Positions 43,037-52,765 are shown, counted from the stretch's first letter. The stretch: 64,000 bases of DNA from CAZCPB01 sp044223975 (GCA_044223975.1 JBGALI010000012.1:62001-126000); one strand, 5' to 3'. Translations and numbers: made by a program. Notes: generated by a model from the letters alone, not told the origin.

Positions 43037-46000
43037 CTAGTTCCTTTTCCACTCCGGCAGCCGGCCCGGCGTCCACGGTGCGCCCGCGGATTCCAGCTTC
43101 GTTTCAATCTCCTTCAGGTCTTTCTCGACCAGAACCTTGAGCGTCGCAAGGACCGCCTCGAACTCGTTGCAGGCGTACCGGTACTGATCCCGCTGCGTCG
43201 CGGTCGGAGGCTGGGTTGTCCCCGCGACGCCGCCCACCGTGGCGCCCACCCGGTCTGAGATGGAGGGCGCCTCGGGCTCCATGCGGCGGCCGAGGGTCGG
43301 GTCCCCCCGCAGCGCGATCTGCACGCCCGTCAGACGAACGCGGAGCGATTCGATGTCCTTGAGAATCTCGGGCGAGGAACCAGGGGTCTCGGCCTGCGCG
43401 CGGCGCAGCAGCGCCAGGCGGTTCTGGACGTCATCGGCGACACGGACCGCGCCCTGGACGGCACGTTCAAGATCCGCAAGCTCCCGTTCGAACACGAACT
43501 TGGCCGTTCGCGCCTCGCCCTTGGCCGCCAGAGTGGCCCGGTCGAGGTCGATGACTTCGAAGGCCTCCGGAGCCGTGAGATCGGTCGTCACACCGTCCAC
43601 GATCTTCTGAAGGCGCGCCGTGTACGCGCCCGGAGGCGCCAGCGCACCGCCGCCCAGATCGGTCTCCCACGGCGCCCGCTCGCCGCCGCCGGTCGAGATC
43701 GGCCCGGTCTCGGGATATCGCAGATTCCACGCCACGCGGTGCATCCCCACGTCGCGCGGCACGTCCAACCGGCGAACCACGCGCCCGGTCGCGTCGCTGA
43801 TCACCAGCACGAGCTTCGGATCGACGGCCCGATCCTCGGCCCGGAGTTGATCGATGGTCGGGTACTTCCAGTCGTCCTTCTTCTCCGCCTCCTTGCGTTG
43901 CTCTTTCAGCGACTGGATCTTGTCCTTGATGTTGTAGGTGAACACCGCGCCGAACGGCGGGTTCTTGACGCTGAAGTACGACGTGCCCGACCAGCCGCGC
44001 CCGTACGTGCCGCTCTGCCTCGCTCGCTCGACGTAGCTCAGGGCCTTGCGAACCGGGAACATGTACGCGGGCGCTTCGATCACAGCGTCGGTGGCCAGCC
44101 GAAGGGGCGAGTAGTCGTCCAGGACGTAGAAGCCGCGTCCGAAGGTCGCCATGACCAGGTCGCTGTCGCGACGCTGGATCTCGAGGTCGCGGACGGGGAT
44201 GGTGGGCAGGCCGGACACCTTCATCCATCGCGTGCCGCCGTCGAGCGTGAAGGAGCAGCCGAACTCCGTGCCCACGAAGAGCAGCTTGGGGTTCACGTGG
44301 TCCTCGGCCACCGCGTAGCACGTGTCCTTCTTCGGCAGGTCACCGGCGATCGATTTCCACGACCGGCCGCGGTCATCGCTGCGGAGGAGGTACGGCGCGA
44401 AGTCTCCGTTCTTGTGGTTGTCGAAGCACGCGAACACGGTGTCGGGGTTGTGGCGCGAGGCCTCGAGCTCGCTCACGTACGCCATGTCGGGCACCGCGGG
44501 GAAATTCTCGATCTTCCGCCAGGTCTTGCCGCCGTCCTCGGTCACGTGAACCAGCCCGTCGTCGGTCCCGACGTAGAGGAGCCCCTCGACCAGGGGTGAT
44601 TCGGTGAGGGCCACGCAGTTGCCGAAGATCGAGGTGGACGCGTGCTTGGCCACGGCGTCGGGCTTCTGGACCTTGCCCATCACCTTGAGCTGGTTGCGGT
44701 CGATCTTGCGGGTGAGGTCGTCGCTGATCACCGTCCACGAATCGCCGCGGTCGTCCGACCGGTGGAGCACCCGCGACGCGGCGTACAGCCGCTTGGGGTT
44801 GTGGGGGCTGATCATGATCGGGGTGTCCCAGTTCCATACGTACGGCGCTTCGCCGGGCTTCTCGCGCGGGCGGATGTCGACCTCCTCGCCGCTGCGACGA
44901 TCAAAGCGCACCATCCCCCCGTCCTGGGACTCGCTGTAGACGATGCTGGGGTCTTCCGGGTCAACCGCGGGCTCGAACCCGTCGCCTCCCGTCGTGACGA
45001 ACCAGTCCTCGTTGGTAATCCCCGCGCGGTCGAACGTGCGGGCGGGCCCGCCCAGCGTGTTGTTGTCCTGCGTGCCGCCGTAGACGTTGTAGAAGGGCCA
45101 CGTGGTGTCGAGCGCGACGCGGTAGAACTGCGTCACCGACAGGTTCTCAAAGTGGCGCCAGGTCCCGCGGTCGAACGTCTCGTACAGCCCGCCGTCGTTG
45201 CCGACGATGAGGTGATTCGTGTTGGCGGGGTCGATCCAGACCGCGTGGAAGTCCACGTGAACGTCGGGGATCGGAACCCGCTTGAACGAGGCGCCGCCGT
45301 CCTCGCTCACGGCCAGGAACGTGTCGATCGCGTACACGCGGTCGGGGTCCTTGGGGTCGGGGAACAGCTCGTTGTAGTACTGCGGGCTGGTCGTCATGAA
45401 CGACGAACGCTTGTCCCACGTCTCGCCGCGGTTGGTCGACCGGAAGACACCGCCCTGCCCGTCGGCGGCCTCGACGATCGCGTACAGCACGTCGGGGTTC
45501 GCCGGCGACACCGCCACGCCGATCCGCCCCTTATCGCCGCCCGGGAGGCCCGACTCGGTCCGGCGCCAGGTTCGGCCCGCGTCGGTTGACTTGAACACCC
45601 CCGACTCCGGTCCGCCGTCGACAAGCGTCCACACGTGGCGCCGGCGCTGGTATGCGGTCGCGTAGATGACGTCGGGGTTTCGCGGGTCCAGGTGGACTTC
45701 GTTGATGCCCGTCTCGTCGCTCACGTTCAGCACGCGGCTCCAACTCCCGCCGCCGTCGGTCGACTTGTACAGGCCCCGGTCGCCGCCCGATCGCCACAGC
45801 GGTCCCGCTGCCGCGGCGTACACGACGCGTGAATCCCGCGGGTCGACGGCGATCATCCCGATGTGCTCGGAATCGGGGAGACCGACGTTCTTGAAACTCC
45901 TGCCCCCGTCGCGCGAGACGTACACGCCGTCACCGAATCCGACGCTGCGCTGGCTGTTGTTCTCCCCGGAACCGACCCAGACGACACTCGGATTTGAGGG

Positions 46001-46342
46001 GTCGAGTGTCACGCAGCCGATGGAATACGAGCCGTAGGAATCAAAGACGGGCGCGAAGGTGACGCCGCCGTTGACGGTCTTCCACACGCCTCCCGAGCAC
46101 ACGGCCACGAAGAACTCCGAGGGGTTCGCCGGGTTGACCGCGATATCGCCGACGCGCCCGGACATCAGGGCCGGGCCGATCGCACGAGCCGTCACCGGCC
46201 CGAACGTGCCCGCGTTCAGCTTGGTCGTGCTCGGCTCGGCCTTTCTTTCCGCCCCGGCCGTCTCCTGCGCGCTCACCAACGCCGGCGCCAGCACGGCGAA
46301 AGCGGACGCGGCACACCAAATCCGATAGTGGTTCAACCTCAT
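43037..46342 (-). CDS. Large exported BNR/sortilin-like beta-propeller protein
   Basis: 1101 residues from ATG 46342, with a signal peptide (IWCAASAFAVLAPALVSAQ). Many BNR/Asp-box motifs of the SxDxGxxW type are present: SRDGGRSFKNVG, STDGGGSWSRVL, STDAGRTWRRTE, SDDRGDSWTVIS, TEDGGKTWRKIE, SDDRGRSWKSIA. They imply one or two beta-propellers (~40-760). A C-terminal part with beta-sandwich traits (RRLDVPRDVGMHRVAWNLRY) and a helical end follows. Such proteins are often annotated as glycosyl hydrolases without proof; no catalytic residues can be assigned. Exported, function unknown. Confidence 0.85.
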   Translation of the reverse strand: MRLNHYRIWCAASAFAVLAPALVSAQETAGAERKAEPSTTKLNAGTFGPVTARAIGPALMSGRVGDIAVNPANPSEFFVAVCSGGVWKTVNGGVTFAPVFDSYGSYSIGCVTLDPSNPSVVWVGSGENNSQRSVGFGDGVYVSRDGGRSFKNVGLPDSEHIGMIAVDPRDSRVVYAAAAGPLWRSGGDRGLYKSTDGGGSWSRVLNVSDETGINEVHLDPRNPDVIYATAYQRRRHVWTLVDGGPESGVFKSTDAGRTWRRTESGLPGGDKGRIGVAVSPANPDVLYAIVEAADGQGGVFRSTNRGETWDKRSSFMTTSPQYYNELFPDPKDPDRVYAIDTFLAVSEDGGASFKRVPIPDVHVDFHAVWIDPANTNHLIVGNDGGLYETFDRGTWRHFENLSVTQFYRVALDTTWPFYNVYGGTQDNNTLGGPARTFDRAGITNEDWFVTTGGDGFEPAVDPEDPSIVYSESQDGGMVRFDRRSGEEVDIRPREKPGEAPYVWNWDTPIMISPHNPKRLYAASRVLHRSDDRGDSWTVISDDLTRKIDRNQLKVMGKVQKPDAVAKHASTSIFGNCVALTESPLVEGLLYVGTDDGLVHVTEDGGKTWRKIENFPAVPDMAYVSELEASRHNPDTVFACFDNHKNGDFAPYLLRSDDRGRSWKSIAGDLPKKDTCYAVAEDHVNPKLLFVGTEFGCSFTLDGGTRWMKVSGLPTIPVRDLEIQRRDSDLVMATFGRGFYVLDDYSPLRLATDAVIEAPAYMFPVRKALSYVERARQSGTYGRGWSGTSYFSVKNPPFGAVFTYNIKDKIQSLKEQRKEAEKKDDWKYPTIDQLRAEDRAVDPKLVLVISDATGRVVRRLDVPRDVGMHRVAWNLRYPETGPISTGGGERAPWETDLGGGALAPPGAYTARLQKIVDGVTTDLTAPEAFEVIDLDRATLAAKGEARTAKFVFERELADLERAVQGAVRVADDVQNRLALLRRAQAETPGSSPEILKDIESLRVRLTGVQIALRGDPTLGRRMEPEAPSISDRVGATVGGVAGTTQPPTATQRDQYRYACNEFEAVLATLKVLVEKDLKEIETKLESAGAPWTPGRLPEWKRN

Positions 46343-46506
46343 CGGGCACCCCTGGATCGACGCGGGGTCGTCCCGCGTCGGAAGGGCAGCGTAGCCGATC
46401 TGGATCACCGGCTCAGGCCACGTCCTTCGCGTGTTTGTGTTGGCCCGCGCTGCCGGGCGCTGTATGCTCCCGGAGCGCCGGAATCGTGCAAAGAAAGGGA
46501 CCGCTC

Positions 46507-47685
46507 ATGCCACTCCATCGTCTGCGTCCGATTCTGGGTTTTGGGCTGGCCGCCCTGCTCGGACCGTGCGGCGCCGCGTTGGCGCAGATCGATCGGCTTG
46601 GCGCCATCGGCGACAGCCTCAGCGACGAGTACGCCGAGGAGACCTATTCCTACGCGAAGAACTGGACGATGCAGCTCGTCGTCAACCGAGCCGTCAACAT
46701 GGGCCCGACGGCCGCGGCGGCCTCTCAGCCCGGGGGAACGTGGGGCGAGCCGCGGCGCACGGGCTACCAGAACAACTGGGCCCGCTCGGGCGCCGACAGC
46801 GCCACACTGCTCTCCCAGGGGCAGCACACCGGCCTGGCATCGCAGGTCGGTGCTGGCGGCGTGTCGCACGCGGTCCTGATCATCGGGGCCAACGATTTCT
46901 CACCCGCCACCAGCGCCTACTTCAACATCTACTGGGGGCTCTGGTCGACCGCGCAGATCAACTCGTACGTCAACCAGCGGATCGCCAACGTGACCACGGC
47001 CGTCGACACGCTCGACGCGAGCGGCGTCAAGCTCGTGCTGTGCAACTTCGTCGACTACGGCGTCGCGCCGGTCACGCGCCAGCTGTTCACCAACGCGACG
47101 CGGCGCAACCGCGTGACGGCGGCGATCGCGCAGGTCAACGCGGGCATCCTCCAGCTCGCGTACCAGCGAGGCCTTGTGCACGCCGACCTTAACGCGCTAG
47201 GCACCGCGATCTTCGGCACCAACACGTCGCTCAAGCCGACGCTCAAAATCGGCAACGTCACGATCGACCTCAACGCCAAGGACACCACGAGCCACACCAA
47301 CCCCCTCGCCGGGTTCGTCGACGACGGAGCGCACCCGCACACCACGCTCCAGGGTGCCTTCGCCAACGTTGTGATGGCGGGGCTGAACGCCTATGGATCG
47401 GTCGGGCTTGAGTTCTTCACGGACGAGGAAATCCTTCAGCACGCGGGCATCGCGTACGTCGGTCCCGACACGCTCGAGGCGGCCGTGGGGAATCCAGTCG
47501 CCTTCATCCGCAACTTCGCGTGCCCGGCGGACTTTGATTCCAACGGCTTCGTGAACGGCGAGGATTTCGACGCGTTCACGTTCGAGTTTGTGCTCGGAAA
47601 CGCGGCCGCCGACATCGACGCCAACGGCTTTGTGAACGGCGAGGACTTCGATCTCTTCATGGACCGGTTTGTCGCCGGGTGCTGA
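46507..47685 (+). CDS. Secreted SGNH/GDSL-like hydrolase with GC-type dockerin tail
   Basis: 392 residues from ATG 46507 (GAAAGGGA upstream). Signal peptide PILGFGLAALLGPCGAALAQ. Block I LGAIGDSLSDEYAEE (nucleophile Ser), block III VLIIGANDFSP, and block V VDDGAHPHTTLQGAF (Asp and His) place it in the SGNH esterase superfamily. The tail has two dockerin loops (DFDSNGFVNGEDFD and DIDANGFVNGEDFD) and ends VAGC. Probably a secreted esterase or lipase acting on polysaccharide or lipid outside the cell. It converges with another dockerin gene at 13 nt. Confidence 0.85.
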   Translation: MPLHRLRPILGFGLAALLGPCGAALAQIDRLGAIGDSLSDEYAEETYSYAKNWTMQLVVNRAVNMGPTAAAASQPGGTWGEPRRTGYQNNWARSGADSATLLSQGQHTGLASQVGAGGVSHAVLIIGANDFSPATSAYFNIYWGLWSTAQINSYVNQRIANVTTAVDTLDASGVKLVLCNFVDYGVAPVTRQLFTNATRRNRVTAAIAQVNAGILQLAYQRGLVHADLNALGTAIFGTNTSLKPTLKIGNVTIDLNAKDTTSHTNPLAGFVDDGAHPHTTLQGAFANVVMAGLNAYGSVGLEFFTDEEILQHAGIAYVGPDTLEAAVGNPVAFIRNFACPADFDSNGFVNGEDFDAFTFEFVLGNAAADIDANGFVNGEDFDLFMDRFVAGC

Positions 47686-47698
47686 GCCGCGACCCCGC

Positions 47699-48541
47699 TC
47701 AGCAGCCGGCGATGAACGCCGCGGTGAACCCGTCGAAGTCGTCCCCGTTGACGAACTGGTTGCGGTCCCAGTCGGCCCCGGGCTCCCCGAAATAGAACAG
47801 GTCGACGAACAGGTCAAAGTCGTCGCCGTTCACGAACCCGTTCTGGTCGAAATCGGCGGGGCAGTAATATTCAACGACCAGGCGCGGTCGGTTCGCCGGC
47901 ACGGCGCTGTTCCTGCTGTCGAATCGCTTGGCAGCGCTGAGGTCGGCCTCCGTGCCGATGAGGATCCAGCCGAAGTTCTGGTCGGGCGCGTCCACCCAGC
48001 GCTGGACATCATCTTTCAGGAGGCTCGATGACCACGAATAGTCGGCCACCTGATCGACGGACGTTGTCGCGCTCGGCGTCGCATCGAACCCCCCGCCCGG
48101 TGAAGACCACGAGACCGTGCTGAAGAACGCGAAGTTCCACGTCGCATCCCCGGGGGCCGCCGGCGTGCCGAAGCCGCCGGGGTCGCCCGCGTTCGAGGCG
48201 CCTTCGCCCCAGTCTTCCCACAGCCGGTGCGCCCCGAACACGGATGCGCCGGAGACGGTCTTGTTCATGTGCAGCGTCAGCGTGACGCTGGCGATGGGCG
48301 CGTGCGCCGGGATGGAGCTCAGATCGAACCGGATCAGCGCGCGGCGAAGCCCGGACGAGGACGTCGTCCCCGCGAACAGGTTCGCTCCCTGTCCGTTGCT
48401 GTTTCCCGGCGCGTCCGAGTAGATCGTGTTGTCGGCGGAGGCACCGATGGTCACGGAAGTCTGCGCCGACGCAGCGGCCGAAACGGACACCAGCCCTGCA
48501 ACGCAGAGCACGCACTGAAGCACGCCACGGCGATCAGTCAC
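47699..48541 (-). CDS. Exported DNRLRE-like beta-sandwich protein with GC-type dockerin tail
   Basis: 280 residues from GTG 48541, set by GGGAGGGG just upstream; the longer frame has only an Arg-rich leader. Signal peptide (VLCVAGLVSVSAAASAQ). The body has the DNRLRE pattern (SADNTIYSDAPGNSNGQGAN, RRALIRFDLSSIPAHA, VTLTLHMN, LKDDVQRWVD, RPRLVVEYYCPADF), a carbohydrate-binding-like beta-sandwich. The tail carries DFDQNGFVNGDDFD and DWDRNQFVNGDDFD and ends IAGC. Probably a cell-surface adhesive or structural protein. Confidence 0.85.
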   Translation of the reverse strand: MTDRRGVLQCVLCVAGLVSVSAAASAQTSVTIGASADNTIYSDAPGNSNGQGANLFAGTTSSSGLRRALIRFDLSSIPAHAPIASVTLTLHMNKTVSGASVFGAHRLWEDWGEGASNAGDPGGFGTPAAPGDATWNFAFFSTVSWSSPGGGFDATPSATTSVDQVADYSWSSSLLKDDVQRWVDAPDQNFGWILIGTEADLSAAKRFDSRNSAVPANRPRLVVEYYCPADFDQNGFVNGDDFDLFVDLFYFGEPGADWDRNQFVNGDDFDGFTAAFIAGC

Positions 48542-48621
48542 AACGCCCCTCCCGACGCGGGAGGATTCCCGCGACCTGACACGCGATGCCGCACGCTCCC
48601 GCCGAACTTCACGCCCGCCTT

Positions 48622-50124
48622 TCAACAGCCCGCCTCGAACGCCGCCGTGAACCCGTCGAAGTCATCGCCGTTCACGAACGTATTGTGGTCCCAGTCCGCG
48701 CCCGGGTCACCCAGGATGAACAGGTCGACGAAGGCGTCGAAATCGTTCCCGTTGACGAACCCGTCCCGCACGAAGTCGGCCGGGCATCGCACCGCGATGT
48801 GCCACACCGCCCCGGTGCTGCCCGTCGGCCCGAGCACGGAGCTCGTGAGCAGGTACATCTCGCCCGACTCGTCGCGCCCGATTCCCTTGACGAACAGGTT
48901 CAGCGGGTGATTGTCCGCGCCCAGGCGGACGCGCTTGATCGCCGACCAGTCGCTGCTGGGATCGATGTAGAACATGTGCCCGTCGGGCGCGCCGAAGCTG
49001 GTGCTGAAGTCTCCGAAGAAGTACTTGCCCTGCGCGACCGGCGGCCAGGAACCGCGGTACACGAACCCGGCCACCACGGCGATCCCCACCGTGTGGTCGA
49101 ACTCGGCGACAGGATCGAGCAGCCCGGTCGTGTCGCACGTCGGCGGCGGAGTGTTCGGGTTGAACGGGTCGAAGCAGTGCTTGCCCTCCCGCTTCACCCA
49201 GCCGTAGTTTCCCCCCTTGGCGACCAGGTCGATCTCTTCGTATAGGTTCTGACCAACGTCGGCGACGATGAGCTGATCCGTGCCGCCCGGTCCGTCGTCG
49301 AACGAGAACGTGTAGGGGTTTCGAAACCCGTAGGCGTAGATCTCATCGAGACCCGGTCCGCCCACGAACGGGTTGTCCGCGGGCACCGCGTAGGGCGACC
49401 CCGAATCGACGTTGATCCGGAGGACCTTCCCCAGGGGCACGTTGATGTTCTGCGCGTTACCGATGGGACCGTGCGAGGGCGGAACATCGGCGAGCCCATC
49501 GTTCGCTCCCCCACCGTCGCCCAGCCCGAAGTAGAGGTACCCGTCGGGCCCGAAGAACACCGCACCGCCATCGTGGTTGAACTGCGGCTTGTCAACGCGG
49601 AAGAGGATCGTGCCGGTGGGGTTGGCGACGTTGGGATCGCCAGCCGAAACGTGGTACTCGGCGAGGATTTCCTCGTGACAGCCGCGCGGAGTGCCGAAGC
49701 AGGGCTCGCCAGACACGCCCGTGCGAGGCTTGCTGTACCTCACAAAGAACCGGCCGTTCTGCGCGTAGTTGGGGTGGAACGCAAGGCCCAGAACCCCGCG
49801 CTCGTCGTAGCCGGGGTTCACCGTGACGACTTCGCCCAGGGCCTTGAGGTCCAAGAACGGCGTCGGCAGCAGCACCCCGTTCTCAATGATCCGGATTTTC
49901 CCGGGCTGGTCGGTGACGAACAACCGCCCCGTTCCGTCCCCGGCGTGCGTGAGCGACGTGGGCGCGGCGAGCCCCGAGACCACGGGCTCAAGATCGAGTG
50001 AAAGGTCGCCCTGGGTCACCTGACCCGCGGCGCCGCCGGCGAGTACCCACGAGCAACCCAGTCCAACGGCGACTGGCATCGACCGGCGTCCAAGATGATC
50101 CGACAAGGAATCCAGGAGTGGCAT
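48622..50124 (-). CDS. Secreted glucose/sorbosone dehydrogenase-like PQQ propeller with GC-type dockerin tail
   Basis: 500 residues, with GGAGG 8 nt before the ATG. Signal peptide to ~AAGQ. The GSDH propeller (~45-430) shows LVFVTDQPGKIRII-like strands, GVLGLAFHPNY, FNHDGGAVFFGPDGYLYFGL and GDGG, IYAYGFRNPYTFSFD, GGNYGWVKREGKHC and YRGSWPPVAQGKYFFGDF. These enzymes oxidise sugars with pyrroloquinoline quinone and calcium in the periplasm or outside. The tail has DFVRDGFVNGNDFD and DWDHNTFVNGDDFD and ends EAGC. No pqq genes are in the window. Confidence 0.88.
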   Translation of the reverse strand: MPLLDSLSDHLGRRSMPVAVGLGCSWVLAGGAAGQVTQGDLSLDLEPVVSGLAAPTSLTHAGDGTGRLFVTDQPGKIRIIENGVLLPTPFLDLKALGEVVTVNPGYDERGVLGLAFHPNYAQNGRFFVRYSKPRTGVSGEPCFGTPRGCHEEILAEYHVSAGDPNVANPTGTILFRVDKPQFNHDGGAVFFGPDGYLYFGLGDGGGANDGLADVPPSHGPIGNAQNINVPLGKVLRINVDSGSPYAVPADNPFVGGPGLDEIYAYGFRNPYTFSFDDGPGGTDQLIVADVGQNLYEEIDLVAKGGNYGWVKREGKHCFDPFNPNTPPPTCDTTGLLDPVAEFDHTVGIAVVAGFVYRGSWPPVAQGKYFFGDFSTSFGAPDGHMFYIDPSSDWSAIKRVRLGADNHPLNLFVKGIGRDESGEMYLLTSSVLGPTGSTGAVWHIAVRCPADFVRDGFVNGNDFDAFVDLFILGDPGADWDHNTFVNGDDFDGFTAAFEAGC

Positions 50125-50336
50125 GGCGAAATCCTCCGGTCAAAGCGGACACCACCCCCGGGCATTCATCCGCACCTCAACAGATGTCGCCGTCGCCCGA
50201 GAATATTGCAGGAACCGTTGGAGACCTGCCGCCGATCCGCCCACGCCCTCCGTTCATAGGCCCGTAAGTCCGAAAACGAGCGGCGCGCCCGCTCCGACCC
50301 AAGCCGAGAGCGGAACGGACCGATCCACGATTCAGC

Positions 50337-50696
50337 ATGCTCTCTTCTCGATTTGGCATCCCGGTCAGCGGCGGCCCGCAGGCCGACAACCGGCGCCGGC
50401 ACGGGCGCATCCGCTGCGACGTGGCGTGCTGCGAGCTTGGCGACGTGCTCAATATCTCCGCGTCCGGCATGATGGTCCGCACGCGCAAACCGTTGAAGGA
50501 CGGCGCCGATGTCGCGTTCTGGATCGAAGGCCCCGACGGTCAGTTCACCGTCAACGCGCGGGTGATCCGGTGCGTGAAGACGGGATGGTTCAGGCACGAG
50601 GCCGCGCTGCAGTTCCAGTCGCTCAGCGACGAATCGCGCAAGGCGCTGGTCGCCATGGCTCGCCTCGCGGCGGCCCAGCAGGAAATCCTGAAGTAA
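50337..50696 (+). CDS. PilZ domain protein
   Basis: 119 residues. The c-di-GMP motif is nearly complete: DNRRRHGRIRCDVACCELGD contains the RxxxR half (RRRHGRIR) and VLNISASGMMV the (D/N)xSxxG half with Asn in place of Asp. VARVIR-like strands and a C-terminal helix (DESRKALVAMARLAAAQQE) follow. No ribosome-binding site is obvious before the ATG. It stands between two minus-strand genes. A close relative is encoded at 21900 in the island. Confidence 0.82.
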   Translation: MLSSRFGIPVSGGPQADNRRRHGRIRCDVACCELGDVLNISASGMMVRTRKPLKDGADVAFWIEGPDGQFTVNARVIRCVKTGWFRHEAALQFQSLSDESRKALVAMARLAAAQQEILK

Positions 50697-50717
50697 TCGC
50701 CCGACGTCTCCGGTCGA

Positions 50718-51668
50718 TCACTCGGCGAAGAGCGCGTCGACGTACGCGTCGGGATCGAACGGCTGCACATCGTCGGGCGTCTCGCCCACACCCACGAACT
50801 TCACGGGGATGTCGGTCGCCTCTTTCACGCCGATGACGATGCCCCCCTTGGCCGTGCCGTCGAGCTTGGCCAGGAAGATCCCCGTCACGCCGCGCCCGCC
50901 CGGCTCTGCGGTCATCGCGCGGCTGAATTCCTCGGCTTGGCGGAGCGCGTTCTGGCCGGCCGTGGCGTCGAGCACCAGCAGCACTTCGTGCGGCGCGCCC
51001 TCCACCTGTCGCGCCACGACCGACCGGATCTTCGAGAGCTGGCGCATCAGCGGGTCCTGCGTGTGCAGCCGCCCCGCGGTGTCGAGGATGAGCACGTCGA
51101 CCCCGCGGGCCTTGGCGGCCGAGCAGGCGTCGAACGCCACCGCGGCAGGATCGCCGCCCTGCTGTCCCTTGATGATCTCGACCCCCAGGCGCTCGCCCCA
51201 GATCTCAAGCTGCCGCACGGCCCCTGCGCGGAACGTGTCGCACGCGCCCAGGAGCACCGAATCGCCCCGGTCGCGGAGCACCTTGCAGAGTTTGGCGATG
51301 CTGGTCGTCTTGCCGGCGCCGTTGACCCCCGTCACGATGATGACCGTCGGCCCCTTGCCCGGGGCCGCGGTGTGAAGCTCGCGGTCGGCGGGCGGCCAAA
51401 GTTTTTTCAGCTCGGCCTTGAGGTGTGTCAGCACGTCCTCGCCCTTGGCGAGCTTTCCCGCCCGGAAGTCCGCGCGGATCCCGTCGACGAGCCGCGCGGT
51501 GGTCTTCACTCCCACGTCACCCTGAAGGAGCCGGCGCTCGATCTCGGCGATCAACGCCTCGTCGAGGCGGCGCCCGGTGAGCAGCGATCGAAGGCCGACG
51601 ACGAGCGTCTCGCGGGTCTTGTCGAGCCCGTGGCGGAGCTTGGAGAGAATGGTCTTGAGAAAAGCCAT
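50718..51668 (-). CDS. ftsY: Signal recognition particle receptor FtsY
   Basis: 316 residues from ATG 51668. The N domain (KLRHGLDKTRETLVVGLRSL) is followed by the SRP GTPase: G1 VTGVNGAGKTTSIAKLCKVL, the ACDTFRAGAVRQLEIW insertion-box entry, G3 LILDTAGRLHTQDPLMRQL, G4 IFLAKLDGTAKGGIVIGV, and VGVGETPDDVQPFDPDAYVD. The acidic A domain of E. coli FtsY is absent, as in many bacteria. It docks SRP-ribosome complexes at the membrane. It is the last gene of a ribH-nusB-ftsY cluster with a 17-nt gap. Confidence 0.97.
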   Translation of the reverse strand: MAFLKTILSKLRHGLDKTRETLVVGLRSLLTGRRLDEALIAEIERRLLQGDVGVKTTARLVDGIRADFRAGKLAKGEDVLTHLKAELKKLWPPADRELHTAAPGKGPTVIIVTGVNGAGKTTSIAKLCKVLRDRGDSVLLGACDTFRAGAVRQLEIWGERLGVEIIKGQQGGDPAAVAFDACSAAKARGVDVLILDTAGRLHTQDPLMRQLSKIRSVVARQVEGAPHEVLLVLDATAGQNALRQAEEFSRAMTAEPGGRGVTGIFLAKLDGTAKGGIVIGVKEATDIPVKFVGVGETPDDVQPFDPDAYVDALFAE

Positions 51669-51685
51669 CGCGGAAGGTGGTCCGA

Positions 51686-52156
51686 TCAACTCAGCGATTC
51701 GTCGGGCGTGATCGGCGAGAGCGCGTCGGACGCGTCGGGCGACGCGCCCGAGCCCTGCACCTGCTTGAGCACCTTGTCCAGCAGGGCGTTCACGAACGAG
51801 GGCGACTTGTCGGTGCTGAATTCCTTGGCCAGCTCCACCGCCTCGTTCACCGCCACCTTGGGTGGTGTGCGCCCGCTGATCATTTCATAGTGCGCGAGCC
51901 GGAGGATGGCCCGATCGACCGCCGCCTGCCGGTGCGCGGGCCACCCGGGCGCCAGCGCGACCATGACCGCGTCGGCCTTGGCCCGGTCGCGAAACGCGGC
52001 GAGGGCCAGATCGAAGGCCTTGTCCGAATCGGCGGGCTGAAGCTCGCCGGAATCGAGCAGGCCGGCGCGCACGATGTCCGCGTCCGCCTCGCCGCGGGCG
52101 TCGAGCTCGAAGATCGCCTGGAAGGAGGCACGCCGGATGTCGCGGGCAAGGCTCAT
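51686..52156 (-). CDS. nusB: Transcription antitermination factor NusB
   Basis: 156 residues, all-helical NusB fold: RDIRRASFQAIFELDARGEA, then WPAHRQAAVDRAILRLAHYE and the signature PKVAVNEAVELAKEFSTDKS plus PSFVNALLDKV. The extra C-terminal ~15 residues are polar. NusB binds boxA RNA with S10 for rRNA antitermination. The start overlaps the ribH stop at ATGA, a linkage of ribH and nusB found in many bacteria. Confidence 0.95.
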   Translation of the reverse strand: MSLARDIRRASFQAIFELDARGEADADIVRAGLLDSGELQPADSDKAFDLALAAFRDRAKADAVMVALAPGWPAHRQAAVDRAILRLAHYEMISGRTPPKVAVNEAVELAKEFSTDKSPSFVNALLDKVLKQVQGSGASPDASDALSPITPDESLS

Positions 52157-52692
52157 GGCGTGCGCCCCATGCTCGTCTTGTCGGGAAGCGCACGGCGACG
52201 CGCGGTCGCGGGTGCTCGCCCGTTCTTTGCGTCGCGCACGACGTCCACGGCGTCCAGCGCCGCGTTCATAGCGTCCGCACCCTTGTTGCCGTGGGCGCCG
52301 CCGGCCCTCGCCTCGGCCTGCGCCGGCGTGTCGACCGTCAGAACGCCGAACGTAACTGGCACACCCGTTCGCATGGACACCTCGATCAGCCCGTGCGCGA
52401 CGGCCTCGGCGATGTAGCGGTCATGGCTCGTCTCCCCCTTAATGAGACAGCCCAGCGCGACCACCGCGTCGAATTTCCGCGACCCGGCCGCGCCCAGCGC
52501 CACCACCGGGAGCTCGAACGACCCGGGCACGCGGTACACGACCGGCTGGGACCCAGACCGCGTCATGCATTCCCGGATCGCGCCCTGGAGGAGCGGCTCG
52601 GTGACGGACGCGTTGTAGCGGCTCACCACCACCGCGATTCGCGCGGAACGGCGGGCGGGGGCATGGGACTTGGTCTTGGCGGGCTTGGCCAT
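52153..52692 (-). CDS. ribH: 6,7-dimethyl-8-ribityllumazine synthase
   Basis: 179 residues from ATG 52692. VVVSRYNASVTEPLLQGAIR, RVPGSFELPVVALGA (substrate binding), VVALGCLIKGETSHDRYIAE (with the catalytic-region His) and VPVTFGVLTVDTPAQAEARA are canonical. The C-terminus is extended by a basic tail (~25 residues). It joins the pyrimidine intermediate with dihydroxybutanone phosphate in riboflavin synthesis, usually as an icosahedral or pentameric assembly. No Shine-Dalgarno is evident before the start. Confidence 0.96.
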   Translation of the reverse strand: MAKPAKTKSHAPARRSARIAVVVSRYNASVTEPLLQGAIRECMTRSGSQPVVYRVPGSFELPVVALGAAGSRKFDAVVALGCLIKGETSHDRYIAEAVAHGLIEVSMRTGVPVTFGVLTVDTPAQAEARAGGAHGNKGADAMNAALDAVDVVRDAKNGRAPATARRRALPDKTSMGRTP

Positions 52693-52765
52693 GGGGAGGG
52701 ATGGTAGAGTCGCCGCGCCCGAAGGTCGCGGGCCGGCTCGCGCGGCACCTCTACCATGTGCCCTG

